Numbered from the stretch's first letter, positions 1 through 8,960 are shown. The stretch is DNA of 38,803 nucleotides from Chloroflexota bacterium (GCA_016210495.1 JACQUC010000158.1:1-38803), one strand, 5' to 3'. Notes: generated by a model not told the origin, from the letters alone. A program made the numbers and translations.

Positions 1-681
1 ATGGTGAGCGGCATCGGCTGCTCCGGCCGCATGCCGGTCTATGCCGACTTCTGCACCATGCACGTCACGCACGGGCGCGCGCTGTCCTTCGCCACCGGCT
101 TGAAGATGGCGCAGCCGCAGATGAAGGTGCTCGCGGTCATGGGCGACGGCGACGCCGTGGCCATCGGCGGTAACCACTTCATCCACGCCGCGCGGCGCAA
201 CATCGGGCTTCACGCGATTATCATCAACAACCTGATCTACGGGATGACCGGCGGACAGTATTCGCCCACGACACCAACCGACGCGCACGCCACCACCGCG
301 CCATACGGCAACATCGAGCAGCCTTTCGACATCGCCAGACTCGCCGAGGCGGCGGGAGCGCCTTTCGTGGCCCGGGGCACCGTGTATCACGTGCACGAGC
401 TGGAGAAGCTGATGGAAAAGACGCTCTTGAAGACAGGGTTTGCCCTCCTGGAGATAATCAGCAACTGCCACGTTGCCTATGGACGCCAGAACGAAATGGG
501 CTCGGCCGTTAGCATGCTGCGGTGGATGCGCGATAGCAGCGTGCCTGTTGCAAAGGCCAACGGTTCCATCGGCAAGACAACGCGGGGCGTGCTGGTCGAC
601 AAGGAGCTACCCGAGTACACCGAGCTGTATGCTCAGATAATCGAGCGAGCCCGATCCCCTCGGCCCGTGGGTTCTGCATAA
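1..681 (+). CDS. 2-oxoacid:acceptor oxidoreductase, beta subunit (thiamine diphosphate-binding), 5' end cut by window
   Basis: The visible 226 residues carry the thiamine diphosphate motif of the beta subunit of 2-oxoacid:ferredoxin oxidoreductases: G48-D-G-D, then N76-N77 about 26 residues later, preceded by HGRALSFATGLK. The family oxidatively decarboxylates a 2-oxoacid to an acyl-CoA with ferredoxin as electron acceptor, working with an alpha/gamma partner that would lie upstream, outside the window. Family members normally start 40-50 residues earlier with a CPGCG-type segment, so the ATG at base 1 is probably internal and the gene is partial. The downstream flavoprotein starts 46 bp after the stop on the same strand, suggesting one transcript. 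Whether the substrate is 2-oxoglutarate, pyruvate or another oxoacid cannot be decided. Family call is secure; specificity is not. Confidence 0.85.
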   Translation: MVSGIGCSGRMPVYADFCTMHVTHGRALSFATGLKMAQPQMKVLAVMGDGDAVAIGGNHFIHAARRNIGLHAIIINNLIYGMTGGQYSPTTPTDAHATTAPYGNIEQPFDIARLAEAAGAPFVARGTVYHVHELEKLMEKTLLKTGFALLEIISNCHVAYGRQNEMGSAVSMLRWMRDSSVPVAKANGSIGKTTRGVLVDKELPEYTELYAQIIERARSPRPVGSA

Positions 682-727
682 GACCGGTAAGCGCGGGCCT
701 GGCATTCTCGAAAAAGGGAGTCCAAAT

Positions 728-2425
728 GTGACAATTCTCGAAGCCGACAGGGTTATCGCCACCGACGTTCTGGTCGTAGGCGGCGGCCTGGCGGGCCTCA
801 ACGCCGCCATCGCCGCGCGCGAAAAGGGCGCCGAGGTCCTTATCTTGGACAAGGGCGCCATCGCTAGAAGCGGCTCCATCGGCGGCGGCATTGACCACTT
901 CTCCGCTTATCTCAAAAGCGGCCCGGAGTGGGACACCCGTGAAGCCTGGCTAACCCAGTTCGCTCGCATAGCCCGCGGCGCCGGCGATCTGCGCGTACAC
1001 AACGCCATCTACTGCCGCGAGCTAGCGGCAACCATAGCGCGAATGGCCAGGCTGGGCAGTCCTCTCACCCAACCCGACGGAACCTACTTCCGCACCAAGT
1101 CGCTAGGCAGGGCCGGCAGCTATACCATCAACTTCGACGGCAAGGACCTCAAGCCAAGGCTTGCCCGCCAGGCGAGAAGGCTTGGCGCCAGGGCATTGGA
1201 GAAGTTCGCGACCACCAGTCTGTTGACCGCCGGCCGGCGTGTCGTGGGTGCCACGGCCTTTCATCTGCGCACCGGCGAGTTCGTCGCGGCCATGGCCAAA
1301 GCGATCGTGCTTTCCACCGGAAAAACCGTCCGCATTTTCGAGAATCCAATGGGCATGCCCTTCAACGCGTGGCAATGTCCGGCCAACACCGGCGCCGCCC
1401 AGGCCATGGCCTTTCGCGCCGGGGCTGTCCTGGTTAACATGGAGTACATTCGCATCTCCCTCGTGCCCAGGGGATTCAGCGCCCCCGGCTTGAACGCCTT
1501 TATCGGCGCGGGCGGCCAGTTCATCAACGGCCTGGGCGAAGCCTTTATGGGCCGCTACCATCCCGCCGGGATGCAGGGGCCGCGCTACGTCCTGGCGGAG
1601 GGGGCGCTCACGGAGCTACGCGAAGGTCGCGGCCCGATCTACGTCGACTGCAGACACATCCCCGAGGCCGCTTTGCACCACCTGAAAGGTACGCTCGGCC
1701 TCGACAAAGACACCCTGCCGGACTTCATCCGCCAGAGGGGCGTCGATCTGGCTAATCAGCCGCTGGAGCTGATGGTTTCAGAGGGCGTGCTGGGTGGCCC
1801 CTGCGAGTGCGTCGGCAGCGGCGTCCACATCGACGAGAGCTGCGCTGCCACGGTGCCGGGCCTCTTTGCGGCCGGCGACTGTGCCGATCAGGCATCGACC
1901 TGCGCCCAGAGCACCACCAGCGGCTACGCCGCCGGCAAGGCCGCCGCCAGGTACGCTGTGGCACAGGCGACCCCGCCGGAGGCAGATGACAGGCAAGTAA
2001 AGGACGAGAAGGCCAGGGTTTTCGCACCGCTCAAGCGTCGCAAAGGTATCCCGCCGAGGGAGATCGAGGACATCCTCGGCAAGGTGATGTGGCAGTACGT
2101 CGGCGTCGCGCGCAACGCCGCGGGCCTGCAAACTGCGCTGGACAAGCTTCGGGAGGTGGAGTCTTACGCGCAGCGCCTCAGGGCCGAAAACTTGCACTAC
2201 CTCTTGCGGTCGGTCGAGGTACAGGACCTCGTTCAGGTCGGCCAGATCACAGCCAGGGCGGCTCTCGAGCGCAAGGAGAGCCGATTCAGCGTCTACCATC
2301 GCCGCACAGACTTTCCCAATACCGATGACGAGAACTGGTGCGGCCTGGTGCTCGTCAGGAAAGCCGGCGATTCGTTCGACCTCTCCTTCAAGCCCTTGGA
2401 CTACACCCAGATTCCGGAGGAGTAG
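728..2425 (+). CDS. FAD-binding flavoprotein, fumarate reductase/APS reductase alpha-like (paralogue 1)
   Basis: 565 residues starting at GTG 728, with a GGGAG ribosome-binding site at 716-720. The N-terminal Rossmann fold has VVGGGLAGLNAA (G18-G23), followed by a DKGAIARSGSIGGG segment like the flavin-contacting RSGAVAQG loop of adenylylsulfate reductase alpha. Near residue 380 GLFAAGDCADQAS is the second FAD-contact motif of the FAD_binding_2 family, and a helical C-terminal domain follows. The family passes electrons between a substrate such as fumarate or adenylylsulfate and an iron-sulfur partner; no iron-sulfur gene adjoins this copy. It is closely similar along its whole length to the gene at 15451 and more distantly to that at 19741. 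Downstream of the 2-oxoacid oxidoreductase subunit it may share its electron pool. Substrate unknown. Confidence 0.85.
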   Translation: MTILEADRVIATDVLVVGGGLAGLNAAIAAREKGAEVLILDKGAIARSGSIGGGIDHFSAYLKSGPEWDTREAWLTQFARIARGAGDLRVHNAIYCRELAATIARMARLGSPLTQPDGTYFRTKSLGRAGSYTINFDGKDLKPRLARQARRLGARALEKFATTSLLTAGRRVVGATAFHLRTGEFVAAMAKAIVLSTGKTVRIFENPMGMPFNAWQCPANTGAAQAMAFRAGAVLVNMEYIRISLVPRGFSAPGLNAFIGAGGQFINGLGEAFMGRYHPAGMQGPRYVLAEGALTELREGRGPIYVDCRHIPEAALHHLKGTLGLDKDTLPDFIRQRGVDLANQPLELMVSEGVLGGPCECVGSGVHIDESCAATVPGLFAAGDCADQASTCAQSTTSGYAAGKAAARYAVAQATPPEADDRQVKDEKARVFAPLKRRKGIPPREIEDILGKVMWQYVGVARNAAGLQTALDKLREVESYAQRLRAENLHYLLRSVEVQDLVQVGQITARAALERKESRFSVYHRRTDFPNTDDENWCGLVLVRKAGDSFDLSFKPLDYTQIPEE

Positions 2426-2546
2426 TAGGACTGAGCAGGCGGTGGGGCCAGGGCACTGTAGCCGCACCCCTAGGGAGTTTGACATCTTGATTGGGTGGGC
2501 GCCATAGCATACGCGTTGCTCATGGCAAGTCCGCTCGCCGGTCTAA

Positions 2547-2918
2547 AGACACGGCCGCTACGGCTACTTTGCAGCCGCCTACCACGCTCACCAGGACGCC
2601 GAGAAGGCGGTAAAGGCTGCCTACTGGCACCTACGAGCTTAGGAGCCGCCCTGGAATCACGATGTAGTCACATGTGCCGCCAGCGTCGCCGAGCGCACCG
2701 GCGGGCTCCCGACCAACGTTGAAACGGCCGTTGAGAAGCTACAACCGATACTCCAACAGAGCCGGTATCCCTCCATAAGCGCAGAGGAGCCTATTCCGGC
2801 TGAACTCATCGGCGAGAATAAGGCGCGGATGTCCGTAGCGTCGGCACAAGAGGTGATGACGTGGGTCGAAACGCTGCTCCAGCGCCCGCCGGGCAGAGCG
2901 CAGCGCAAGAGGATCTAG
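2547..2918 (+). pseudogene. Broken HEPN-domain gene (partner of the MNT nucleotidyltransferase)
   Basis: Reading the frame that ends at TAG 2916-2918 gives a HEPN-type helical protein: Y-F-A-A-A-Y-H-A-H-Q-D-A-E-K-A-V-K-A at the start, then EPPWNHDVV, a Q-S-R-Y-P segment and a final EVMTWVETLLQ helix, in the order usual for small HEPN proteins. An in-frame TAG at 2640-2642 interrupts it, and TAA at 2544 leaves no start codon for the first helix, so it is a pseudogene. HEPN proteins of this size are usually encoded directly before an MNT nucleotidyltransferase as a toxin-antitoxin pair. That gene follows here with a 1-bp overlap of stop and start (TAGTG), supporting the assignment. Confidence 0.65.
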
Positions 2919-3232
2919 TGGTGAAGTTCGCGCGCCTTATGCGCCAGCGGTATGGGGCGCGGCTGTACCTCTTCGGCTCGCGCGCCCGCGGGACGCCGCA
3001 ACGCCAGAGCGACTACGATGTGGTGGCTGTGGCCCGATCTTTTGAGAGCCAGCCGAGGTTGGACCGCGTGGGAGACCGCTATAGATTGTGGTACGAGGCC
3101 GGGGGCAGGGGGATAGGACTTGACCTGCACTGCTTCACGCCCGAGGAGTTCCGCAAGGAACTGGTAGGCCTTGGCTTTGTCGGCATGGCCAAGCGGCGGG
3201 GCGAGCTAATCAGGGTGCAAGCTCGGGGCTAG
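2918..3232 (+). CDS. MNT-type nucleotidyltransferase (antitoxin of a HEPN/MNT pair)
   Basis: About 104 residues. The motif LYLFGSRARG (GSRARG at residues 20-25) followed by SDYD (D32, D34) is the active-site signature of minimal nucleotidyltransferases, and a later I-G-L-D-L-H strand can supply the third acidic residue. In HEPN/MNT pairs this protein neutralises the HEPN ribonuclease, in studied cases by nucleotidylating it. The start is uncertain: GTG 2918, GTG 2921 or the longer GTG 2861, which would overlap the HEPN remnant by about 58 bp; 2918 matches the family's usual length. It remains intact although its HEPN partner is broken, which fits loss of the toxin first. Confidence 0.75.
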   Translation: MVKFARLMRQRYGARLYLFGSRARGTPQRQSDYDVVAVARSFESQPRLDRVGDRYRLWYEAGGRGIGLDLHCFTPEEFRKELVGLGFVGMAKRRGELIRVQARG

Positions 3233-3234
3233 CT

Positions 3235-4004
3235 ATGGAGATAGATTCTCAGCCCAGGAATGCCTCCTCAATGCCCCGCCCACATCTGAATCCACCAGAC
3301 AAGCTAGTGTTGCCGCAGGTGATGCACGAACTGGCCAGGAACCATCCAAGGAGGACAGTCGACGTGGACCTGAAGCCAACAAACGCTGACATCAAGTCCG
3401 AGCTTGACGCCTGGGAAGAAGGGATAGTGGACAAGCGCCTCGCCACATCTCCAGAGCGCTTGAAGGATTTCACCACCTGGTCAGGCGATATCAAGGTGAA
3501 ACGTCTCTACACGCCCCTGGATGTGCAGTCGGCGGACTACCTCAAAGACCTGGGCTTTCCCGGGGCATACCCCTACACCCGGGGCGCGAGCCACTGATGT
3601 TCCGAGGCAAGCTGTGTGGCACTTACATTTTTCCCGTCAAGCACGCCCTTCGGCTCAGCGTCGACATCATCGATTACGTCGCCAGGAATTAGCCTAATTG
3701 GAACCCTCTCGCCGTCGCCGGGACCGGTTTTCGCTGGAGCGGCTCCACGGCTACTCAGGAGATAGCCTTTTCGATGGCCTCGGTAATTACCTACGTCGAG
3801 GCGGCGCTCGCCCGCGGCCTGCACATCGACCAGATCGCCCCGTCGCTAAGGCTTCACCTCAACAGCGACAACGACATCTTCGAGGAGGCCGCCAAATTCA
3901 GAGCCGCTCGCCGACTGTGGGCCAGTACCATCTCCGAGCGCTTTGGCGCCAAGAAGTCCGAGTCTATGATGCTCAGTCGGAGATTCTCGCGGCCGAAGAG
4001 CTAG
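3235..4004 (+). pseudogene. Methylmalonyl-CoA mutase large-subunit remnant (two fragments, internal deletion)
   Basis: Two pieces of the mutase N-terminal half remain. The first, ending at TGA 3595-3597, includes LYTPLDVQ...DYLKDLGFPGAYPYTRG, the substrate-entry segment characteristic of methylmalonyl-CoA mutases. The second, from about 3640, reads LRLSVDIIDYVARN, a stop (TAG 3690-3692), then NWNPLAVAGTGFRWSG, STATQEIAFSMA, YVEAALARG, and FFEE-like IFEEAAKFRAARRLWA. In the intact enzyme these are separated by roughly 130 residues, missing here. The C-terminal barrel and cobalamin domain are absent. A real protein is not made. The first 150 bp (3235-3390) show no clear similarity to the mutase. 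Confidence 0.75.
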
Positions 4005-4236
4005 GGGTGGAGATCGTAAAGATACCATCTGACAATTCGGTTAGGGGACCCGATCTTGGAGGCAAGTCTTGGAGCGTAGTCCCCGAACGCGCCTCATGAT
4101 GACCGCAGAGGTCGGCAACATATCGGACTGCGCCAGAGGCTGGATCGAGGCAGGCGTATCCTGCCTCGGCCTGGATCTCAAAGCAAGCCTTGCGGATTGG
4201 GCGGAGACGAGCAGTTGAGACGACATAACGGCCGTT
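3975..4236 (+). pseudogene. KDPG/KHG aldolase C-terminal remnant
   Basis: Around 3975-4090 the second frame reads SEILAAEELGVEIVKI followed by NSVRGPDLGG, matching the EILAAEELG..IVKIFP..SVGGP segment of 2-dehydro-3-deoxyphosphogluconate aldolases. From 4096 the first frame continues collinearly with ARGWIEAGVSCLG, matching the family's AWF.AGV.CVG segment. So there is a frameshift near 4090 and then an in-frame TGA at 4216-4218. The frame then runs without another stop into the VOC protein, so the remnant is probably the aldolase half of an aldolase-VOC fusion whose VOC half survived. The upstream catalytic part of the aldolase has been replaced by the mutase remnant. Confidence 0.55.
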
Positions 4237-4629
4237 GTGCGCCAGATGATCGAACAGATCGCCGAATCGCGGGGAAAGCCGCTTTTCTTAGGGCTGGACC
4301 ACATCGGCGTCTACGCCACTCCAAGCGTGAGCGCACAGGAGGCTGCCGAATGGTACCGTGAGCGATTCGGCTTCACAGTCGAGGAAGGAACAGGTGCGTT
4401 CCTCCTGAGTGGAACTGAGTTTGGGCGCATCGAGATCGTCAAGGCAGCATCCGATGCCTCCTGCCACTTAGCCGTGCGGGTGCCCAATTACGAGAAGGCC
4501 GTAGCTGCCCTGCGGGCCCAGGGAGTGGAGTTCGACGAGCCGCGCCGATATACCCCGGAGGCCAAGATGGTCGTGCTGAGGGATAAGGATCCCCTGGGAA
4601 ACTCGATTCATCTGTTGTGGAAGGCCTAG
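4237..4629 (+). CDS. VOC-fold (glyoxalase/bleomycin-resistance type) protein, copy 1
   Basis: 130 residues from GTG 4237; ATG 4246 is an equally good start. The sequence has the paired beta-alpha-beta-beta-beta modules of the vicinal oxygen chelate superfamily: LGLDHIGVYA at the start, WYRERFGF, RIEIVK, CHLAVRVPNYEKAV, and the ending GNSIHLLW, which supply metal-ligand positions (H of LDH, H of CHLA, E of IEIV). It is probably the surviving C-terminal half of a KDPG aldolase-VOC fusion, because the aldolase remnant precedes it in the same frame. A second, damaged copy lies at 8961-9306. Enzymatic role unknown. Confidence 0.75.
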   Translation: MRQMIEQIAESRGKPLFLGLDHIGVYATPSVSAQEAAEWYRERFGFTVEEGTGAFLLSGTEFGRIEIVKAASDASCHLAVRVPNYEKAVAALRAQGVEFDEPRRYTPEAKMVVLRDKDPLGNSIHLLWKA

Positions 4630-4943
4630 AAGTGTGGCCGAGAAGTCTTGGTCGTGTGTCTGCTCAGCACCACATGTTGTGCCTCTGCCCTAGCGCAGGC
4701 ACTACATCTTGTAGCAACAATTCGCCCGAATGGGGTTTTCGGCTGCGTTTCTAGAGGTTGTCTCAAAACCCACGATTCGGCCCAACTCAGCTGTTTCCCC
4801 CACCCGCGCCCTGTCGGGTCTGAAGACGCTACGCGGACAGGAGCGTGTCTGATTGCGGTTTCAACAACCAGGTACGGAAGTCCAAGTGGCTTTATGCAAA
4901 GGAAAGGATGGCGACCACGTTTTCCATACTCCTTGTTTTGCGC
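4630..4943 (+). other. Intergenic region without a recognisable gene
   Basis: 314 bp between the VOC gene and the convergent stop of the large minus-strand gene. Open frames here are short and show no family signature, no ribosome-binding site and no strong hairpin that I can see. It probably holds decayed sequence like the stretch upstream. Confidence 0.5.
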
Positions 4944-7940
4944 CTAATCGTGCCTCGTCCAGAGGGATTTCCAGTTTTTCCCATTTCTGTATCCATCTGC
5001 CCAGAAGAGGGGTAGAGTGTTGTTCGGTACGTTGTAATGGAAGACCACAAGCGCCTGGCAATCTCTCCGGCCCAGTCTGTCTCTCTCGGGATCATAGCCC
5101 GTCCTTCCCCTGAGGACTTGACGGCCAACGTCCTCTGCGAGCGTTCTAGCCCTTAGAAGTTCTTGCTCGCCTTTCCAAAGGGGATTGGCTGGGGAGAAAG
5201 CCCTATCCTTTTCGTCCAATTCATGGGCTACTACCACATCTTTGACCAGACGAGGACTCAACTCTTGTCTTATGAGATCGATGCCAGCCTTGAACCCAAC
5301 AAGCACACAGTAATATACACTGCACTCCTTGAGCCAGTGAAATCTCTTGAAGTACGCGTCTCCACCGTTATGAAACCAGTTCAGAGCCTGTGACCCGTCG
5401 CCGATGAAATCATCGATGAATATGACTGTTTTCGGCTTAGCCTCGCGCCGATCCCATTCCGACAATTCACAGAAGGCTTCCCTAGATTCGAAAGACCGTT
5501 GGCTAGTGTCTAGGTCGTTAATTGCTTGCTTGAAATAATAATGGCAATGATATGGTCCACTTTTCGCCCCGTGTCCAAGGCCAGCGAAAGCAACTTCCCT
5601 TATCTTTGCTTCAGGAGGGAGTTTATCCCTGTACAGCCGAAGCCACATATCCCTTATTTCATCTTCGTTGTAGTAGCTGACCATGTCGAAGAGCTTGCAA
5701 ACCAAAAGACGCTCGCGGTCGTTGAATTGCAGAATCCACTCACGGAAACTTTTGGGGTCGGCCTTGGTTCGACTGCCAAATATGCCCTCGTGAAAGATGT
5801 TCACCAATTTCGGCGTCTCAGACTCAAGGACTCGTTCGTGCCGAATTCGTCTGGGCGCAGACGTATGATATACGCGCGTATTCCACGCTGGACGTAAGTA
5901 GTAATATGTTTCTTCTGTCAGACGTTGGGGACCACAAAGTTTCATTTCAGTCGGCCGGCGGCTCCAAAGTCGAGAACAGGTTGCCTCATTTGCGGCGAAG
6001 TTCGGGCTACGTTCATCGTAAAAAATCGGGGCGGGAAGTTGCCTCTGGTTTTTAACGTAAATCACGTGAGGCCAAAACCGTATGCTCTCAAAGAGTAGTC
6101 GCTGCATTCTCACGGCATATGAGAAGTCGTTATTTTTTATGCCCATATATGTCTCTCGTGAGTATAGCAGTGCCTCCCGGAAATACCTAGCCTTTTCCCG
6201 AGAGCGACGCTGCAAAAAGGAAGCAATGACTTCAGTCAGTCCGTCCATCGTCATTTGCTCAGACGGCACAAGCAGGACGCTTTCTTCTTCTGCCGGGTCA
6301 GACTCGCTACGGTGAGGCTCACTAAGCCACCTAAGGCGCTCGTAGTCTGCCATGATCAAGAAGAGGTTCTTCTGGTTCTGCCAGAGAAGCTCTTTCCAAT
6401 CGGGGTCTTGGTAGCCCAGCTTGTCGAATATGTCGGTAAATGACAAAAGAGCTACACGCCTTCTTAGTCCTGCTGTTCTGTCTCGTCCCAAGAGTATTCC
6501 ATCAAAGATAAAGAGTTCCCACTGTTCGGCGACCTTATGAACTTCCTCTTTCAAGTCGAAATTGGACGTAGTACTATTGGGTGTTCTTGACCAGTAGGAC
6601 AGTTCACGAAGGAGATCAAGTCTTGACAGTAGAACCCAGGTGCCACGGGCAACGTAGGCTCCATCCACAAACGTGTCTAGTTCATCCCAGACTTTTCTCT
6701 CTACCTCTACCTCTTTCTCAAACAGAGCCAAGATATTGCACACCCTTCTGTAGATCGCCACATTGTCATATCGTAAATAGTGCTTCGGTGCCGGTTGGTA
6801 ATCTAGCCAAGTCTGAAAGAGATCACGGGCCTGGGCGAATTCTGCTTTTTTGACTTTTTCAACAGCATCAATGAAAAACTGATGGGCTCGGACTTCCCTA
6901 ATATCATGGAAGTAGTTGGGGAAGCAATCTGAGGGAAGCTGTACAGCGGGTTCACTTGCCTGTCTAAAGTGTTCCCGCGACGCGTTGAACTCACCGTGGC
7001 ATAGCGCAACGTAGCCTTCTGTAACGAGCAGCCAATAATCAAGGTAGTGTTGGTTCATGAGTCTGGCGTAGTGCTTGGCAGGGTCGAATTGCGCACTTAC
7101 TGCGAGTAAATATCCGTGAATTCGCGCGGCTTCGCGACGTCGCGTCAGTGCCGAATCATAGTCAAAATTTCGTGCTGAGAAGGCCGCCTCGAACTTCAGG
7201 GCCATGCACGTCGCACTGATCTTCTCCACGCACATTTTCTTCTCTCTCTCGTTCAAGATTTCCTTTGAAGCACATCCCGTTGGATCAAGAGGGCATGTTT
7301 GTGCCTGACAGACCGCTGGCGTTGAATGCTCTGCAGCGGCCTTAAGAAAATCGACTTGCTCTGGTCCCCCACGAATTCGCGCCTCGCTATACTGTACCAT
7401 CGATTTCTGGAATTCCAGGATACGAATCTTGTTCTCCTGTTCGGGAAGCTGTCGACCGGTTTCCACATCAATCATTCGCTGTAGATGGAGTATCCGCTCT
7501 TGAAAGTGCTGTGCTTCCTGCCGCTCAGGTGGCAGGTTCTGGTATTGGGTTTGGGTCTCAACGTCCTCTAGGCCGGCGCGATCATAGACGGCGGCCGGCA
7601 CGGGCGAAGCAAAAGAGTCCTCGTTTGTGGCAACGGACGGTGGCGTATGGGCGACCGTAATTGCCTTGGGTGCCGAGGTGATGGGACTACGCTGATTTGA
7701 ATGGCCCACTACCAGTTCTTGCCATCGTGCAAAGAGCTCAGTTGGCAGGATCATCGCCTGAGCTTCCGTCAAGCTCTTGAATTCGTCGACGACCTTTTTG
7801 ACCGCGCCCCAGGTGTACGCCGGCGTACTGAGTCCCCCTTTGTGCGGAAGCTGATAGCGAATTTGATCTACGGGCGTGTTCCTAAGATGTGCCAATTCCC
7901 AGATTTGCAGTTTGTGCTCCCAAGGCACTTTGGAGGGCAT
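4944..7940 (-). CDS. 998-residue protein with C-terminal phosphoribosyltransferase-like (PRTase-CE type) domain; candidate defence effector
   Basis: Start at ATG 7938-7940 behind a GAGGAG ribosome-binding site and a consensus promoter. Residues 1-80 form a helical, possibly DNA-binding region; 80-200 is a linker with a Gln/Glu-rich, coiled-coil-like stretch. About 230-700 is all-helical with repeat-like FDYDSALTRRREAARIHG and FAQARDLFQTWL segments. About 740-830 looks like a winged helix (RERLLVCKLFDMVSYY). The C-terminal part has KTVIFIDDFIGDGSQA (DD at 843-844), matching the PRPP-loop position of phosphoribosyltransferase folds, then SVYYCVLVGFKAG. Winged helix plus PRTase-CE is an architecture proposed for prokaryotic conflict systems. 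Base composition is visibly lower in G+C than both flanks, and the gene is bracketed by two VOC copies, both suggesting transfer. No partner gene adjoins it. Function is inferred. Confidence 0.6.
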   Translation of the reverse strand: MPSKVPWEHKLQIWELAHLRNTPVDQIRYQLPHKGGLSTPAYTWGAVKKVVDEFKSLTEAQAMILPTELFARWQELVVGHSNQRSPITSAPKAITVAHTPPSVATNEDSFASPVPAAVYDRAGLEDVETQTQYQNLPPERQEAQHFQERILHLQRMIDVETGRQLPEQENKIRILEFQKSMVQYSEARIRGGPEQVDFLKAAAEHSTPAVCQAQTCPLDPTGCASKEILNEREKKMCVEKISATCMALKFEAAFSARNFDYDSALTRRREAARIHGYLLAVSAQFDPAKHYARLMNQHYLDYWLLVTEGYVALCHGEFNASREHFRQASEPAVQLPSDCFPNYFHDIREVRAHQFFIDAVEKVKKAEFAQARDLFQTWLDYQPAPKHYLRYDNVAIYRRVCNILALFEKEVEVERKVWDELDTFVDGAYVARGTWVLLSRLDLLRELSYWSRTPNSTTSNFDLKEEVHKVAEQWELFIFDGILLGRDRTAGLRRRVALLSFTDIFDKLGYQDPDWKELLWQNQKNLFLIMADYERLRWLSEPHRSESDPAEEESVLLVPSEQMTMDGLTEVIASFLQRRSREKARYFREALLYSRETYMGIKNNDFSYAVRMQRLLFESIRFWPHVIYVKNQRQLPAPIFYDERSPNFAANEATCSRLWSRRPTEMKLCGPQRLTEETYYYLRPAWNTRVYHTSAPRRIRHERVLESETPKLVNIFHEGIFGSRTKADPKSFREWILQFNDRERLLVCKLFDMVSYYNEDEIRDMWLRLYRDKLPPEAKIREVAFAGLGHGAKSGPYHCHYYFKQAINDLDTSQRSFESREAFCELSEWDRREAKPKTVIFIDDFIGDGSQALNWFHNGGDAYFKRFHWLKECSVYYCVLVGFKAGIDLIRQELSPRLVKDVVVAHELDEKDRAFSPANPLWKGEQELLRARTLAEDVGRQVLRGRTGYDPERDRLGRRDCQALVVFHYNVPNNTLPLFWADGYRNGKNWKSLWTRHD

Positions 7941-8023
7941 CGGCCTCTCCTCTCGCGAGAAAACGAAGAGAAGGAGAACAACAGTCGAGACAAATCTTGT
8001 ATCGGAGATAGGCGAACGGCCTT

Positions 8024-8052
8024 ATTATACTCATAGATCCTGACTAGTGCAA
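8024..8052 (-). promoter_or_regulatory. Sigma70-type promoter of the PRTase-domain gene
   Basis: On the minus strand TTGCAC (8052-8047) and TATAAT (8029-8024) are 17 bp apart, a near-consensus promoter. Transcription would begin near 8017, about 75 bases before the start codon at 7940. Confidence 0.7.
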
Positions 8053-8259
8053 GCGGTCTGCCGTTGACCGTTGACGTATTCGCGGGCAAATCGATCGTCT
8101 GAGGGGAGGTGAACGTCACCAAGATCGCGCCGGTCGACCCAGACCGCCGAGTCGGCGGCGCGCGAAGGGGCTTGACAGGCGGCCTGCCACACCGACCCTG
8201 AGTTAAGTCAGTAGAGCAAAAGCGTTATGAGAACACGAAACCACAAGGAGGTTAGTAAG

Positions 8260-8703
8260 ATGAACCGGTGGAAGCTGGCACTGGTCGTGGTCGGACTAGT
8301 GCTAATAATCGCGTTGACTGGTATTCCTACAGTCCCTACAGTCGAGGCGGGAACCAGGAGCGACGTGCTCTGGAGGGGGACGGGAAACGCCTGGCCTCTC
8401 GGGCCTGGAGATCAGGTCCTCGCGTACTACAGACCCGATGGGCGACCTGCCGTTCTCAGCTGGCGACAGGCGCCAGTCTCCTGGCTGTTGGGCTGGAGCC
8501 CATCGCTCTTCTTGACAGTTTCGTTTCAGGACAGAACGGGATGGCGCTACCTCTGGGCGGAAACAGTTGCCCCTTGGAGCACGAGTAGGGCGCTAGGCCT
8601 CACCCAAGGTCGTTACAGGTTCGAGATTTGGGCCTACACGAAGCCCGGTCTGTGGGGCGGCCGGGATTCACAGAGTGCCGTGGTAAGTTTGAAGATTGAT
8701 TGA
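8260..8703 (+). CDS. Small secreted protein of unknown function
   Basis: 147 residues from ATG 8260, chosen because AAGGAGG lies at 8245-8251 at ideal spacing; an upstream ATG at 8227 has no such site. The N-terminus is a typical signal peptide: MNRWK, then a hydrophobic run of about 20 residues (ALVVVGLVLIIALTGI), then a likely cleavage near VEAG. The mature part is rich in Trp, Gly and Arg and looks like an all-beta domain (SLFLTVSFQDRTGWRYLW, RYRFEIWAYTKPGLWG). I do not recognise the family. It stands alone and is followed by a strong hairpin. Confidence 0.7.
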   Translation: MNRWKLALVVVGLVLIIALTGIPTVPTVEAGTRSDVLWRGTGNAWPLGPGDQVLAYYRPDGRPAVLSWRQAPVSWLLGWSPSLFLTVSFQDRTGWRYLWAETVAPWSTSRALGLTQGRYRFEIWAYTKPGLWGGRDSQSAVVSLKID

Positions 8704-8737
8704 ACTAGCCAATCGCGTTCCCCGGTGGGACAACATT

Positions 8738-8781
8738 GGCCGGTCGCCCGCTCGAGGGTGTACTAGAGCGGGCGACCGGCC
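8738..8781 (+). terminator. Perfect 16-bp inverted repeat after the secreted protein gene
   Basis: GGCCGGTCGCCCGCTC (8738-8753) pairs perfectly with 8766-8781 around a 12-nt loop. It lies 35 bp after the stop codon. There is no T run after it, so it could be a factor-assisted terminator, an RNA-stabilising hairpin or a dispersed palindrome. Confidence 0.5.
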
Positions 8782-8960
8782 GCACCACCCAAATTGGCTA
8801 TCCTGAACTGTCGCTGACGGAAGTGATAGGTAGCGCCGGCAAATACCGTCGTTTTGGGCGACTGCCAATGGTCAGCTAAAAGGAGAGAGCGGTCCAGCTT
8901 GACCCGGCAATAGGCGGACGCACGAGCATCCCATAAGTTCTCTTTCTAGTGGTACTCTAG

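Noticed and set aside
3698..4099. 133-codon frame as a separate gene
   Set aside because: Its first half is out of frame with the mutase remnant and meaningless; only the final part matches the aldolase remnant.
8172..8177. TTGACA upstream of the small secreted protein gene as its promoter
   Set aside because: No acceptable -10 at 16-18 bp; the real promoter remains unknown.
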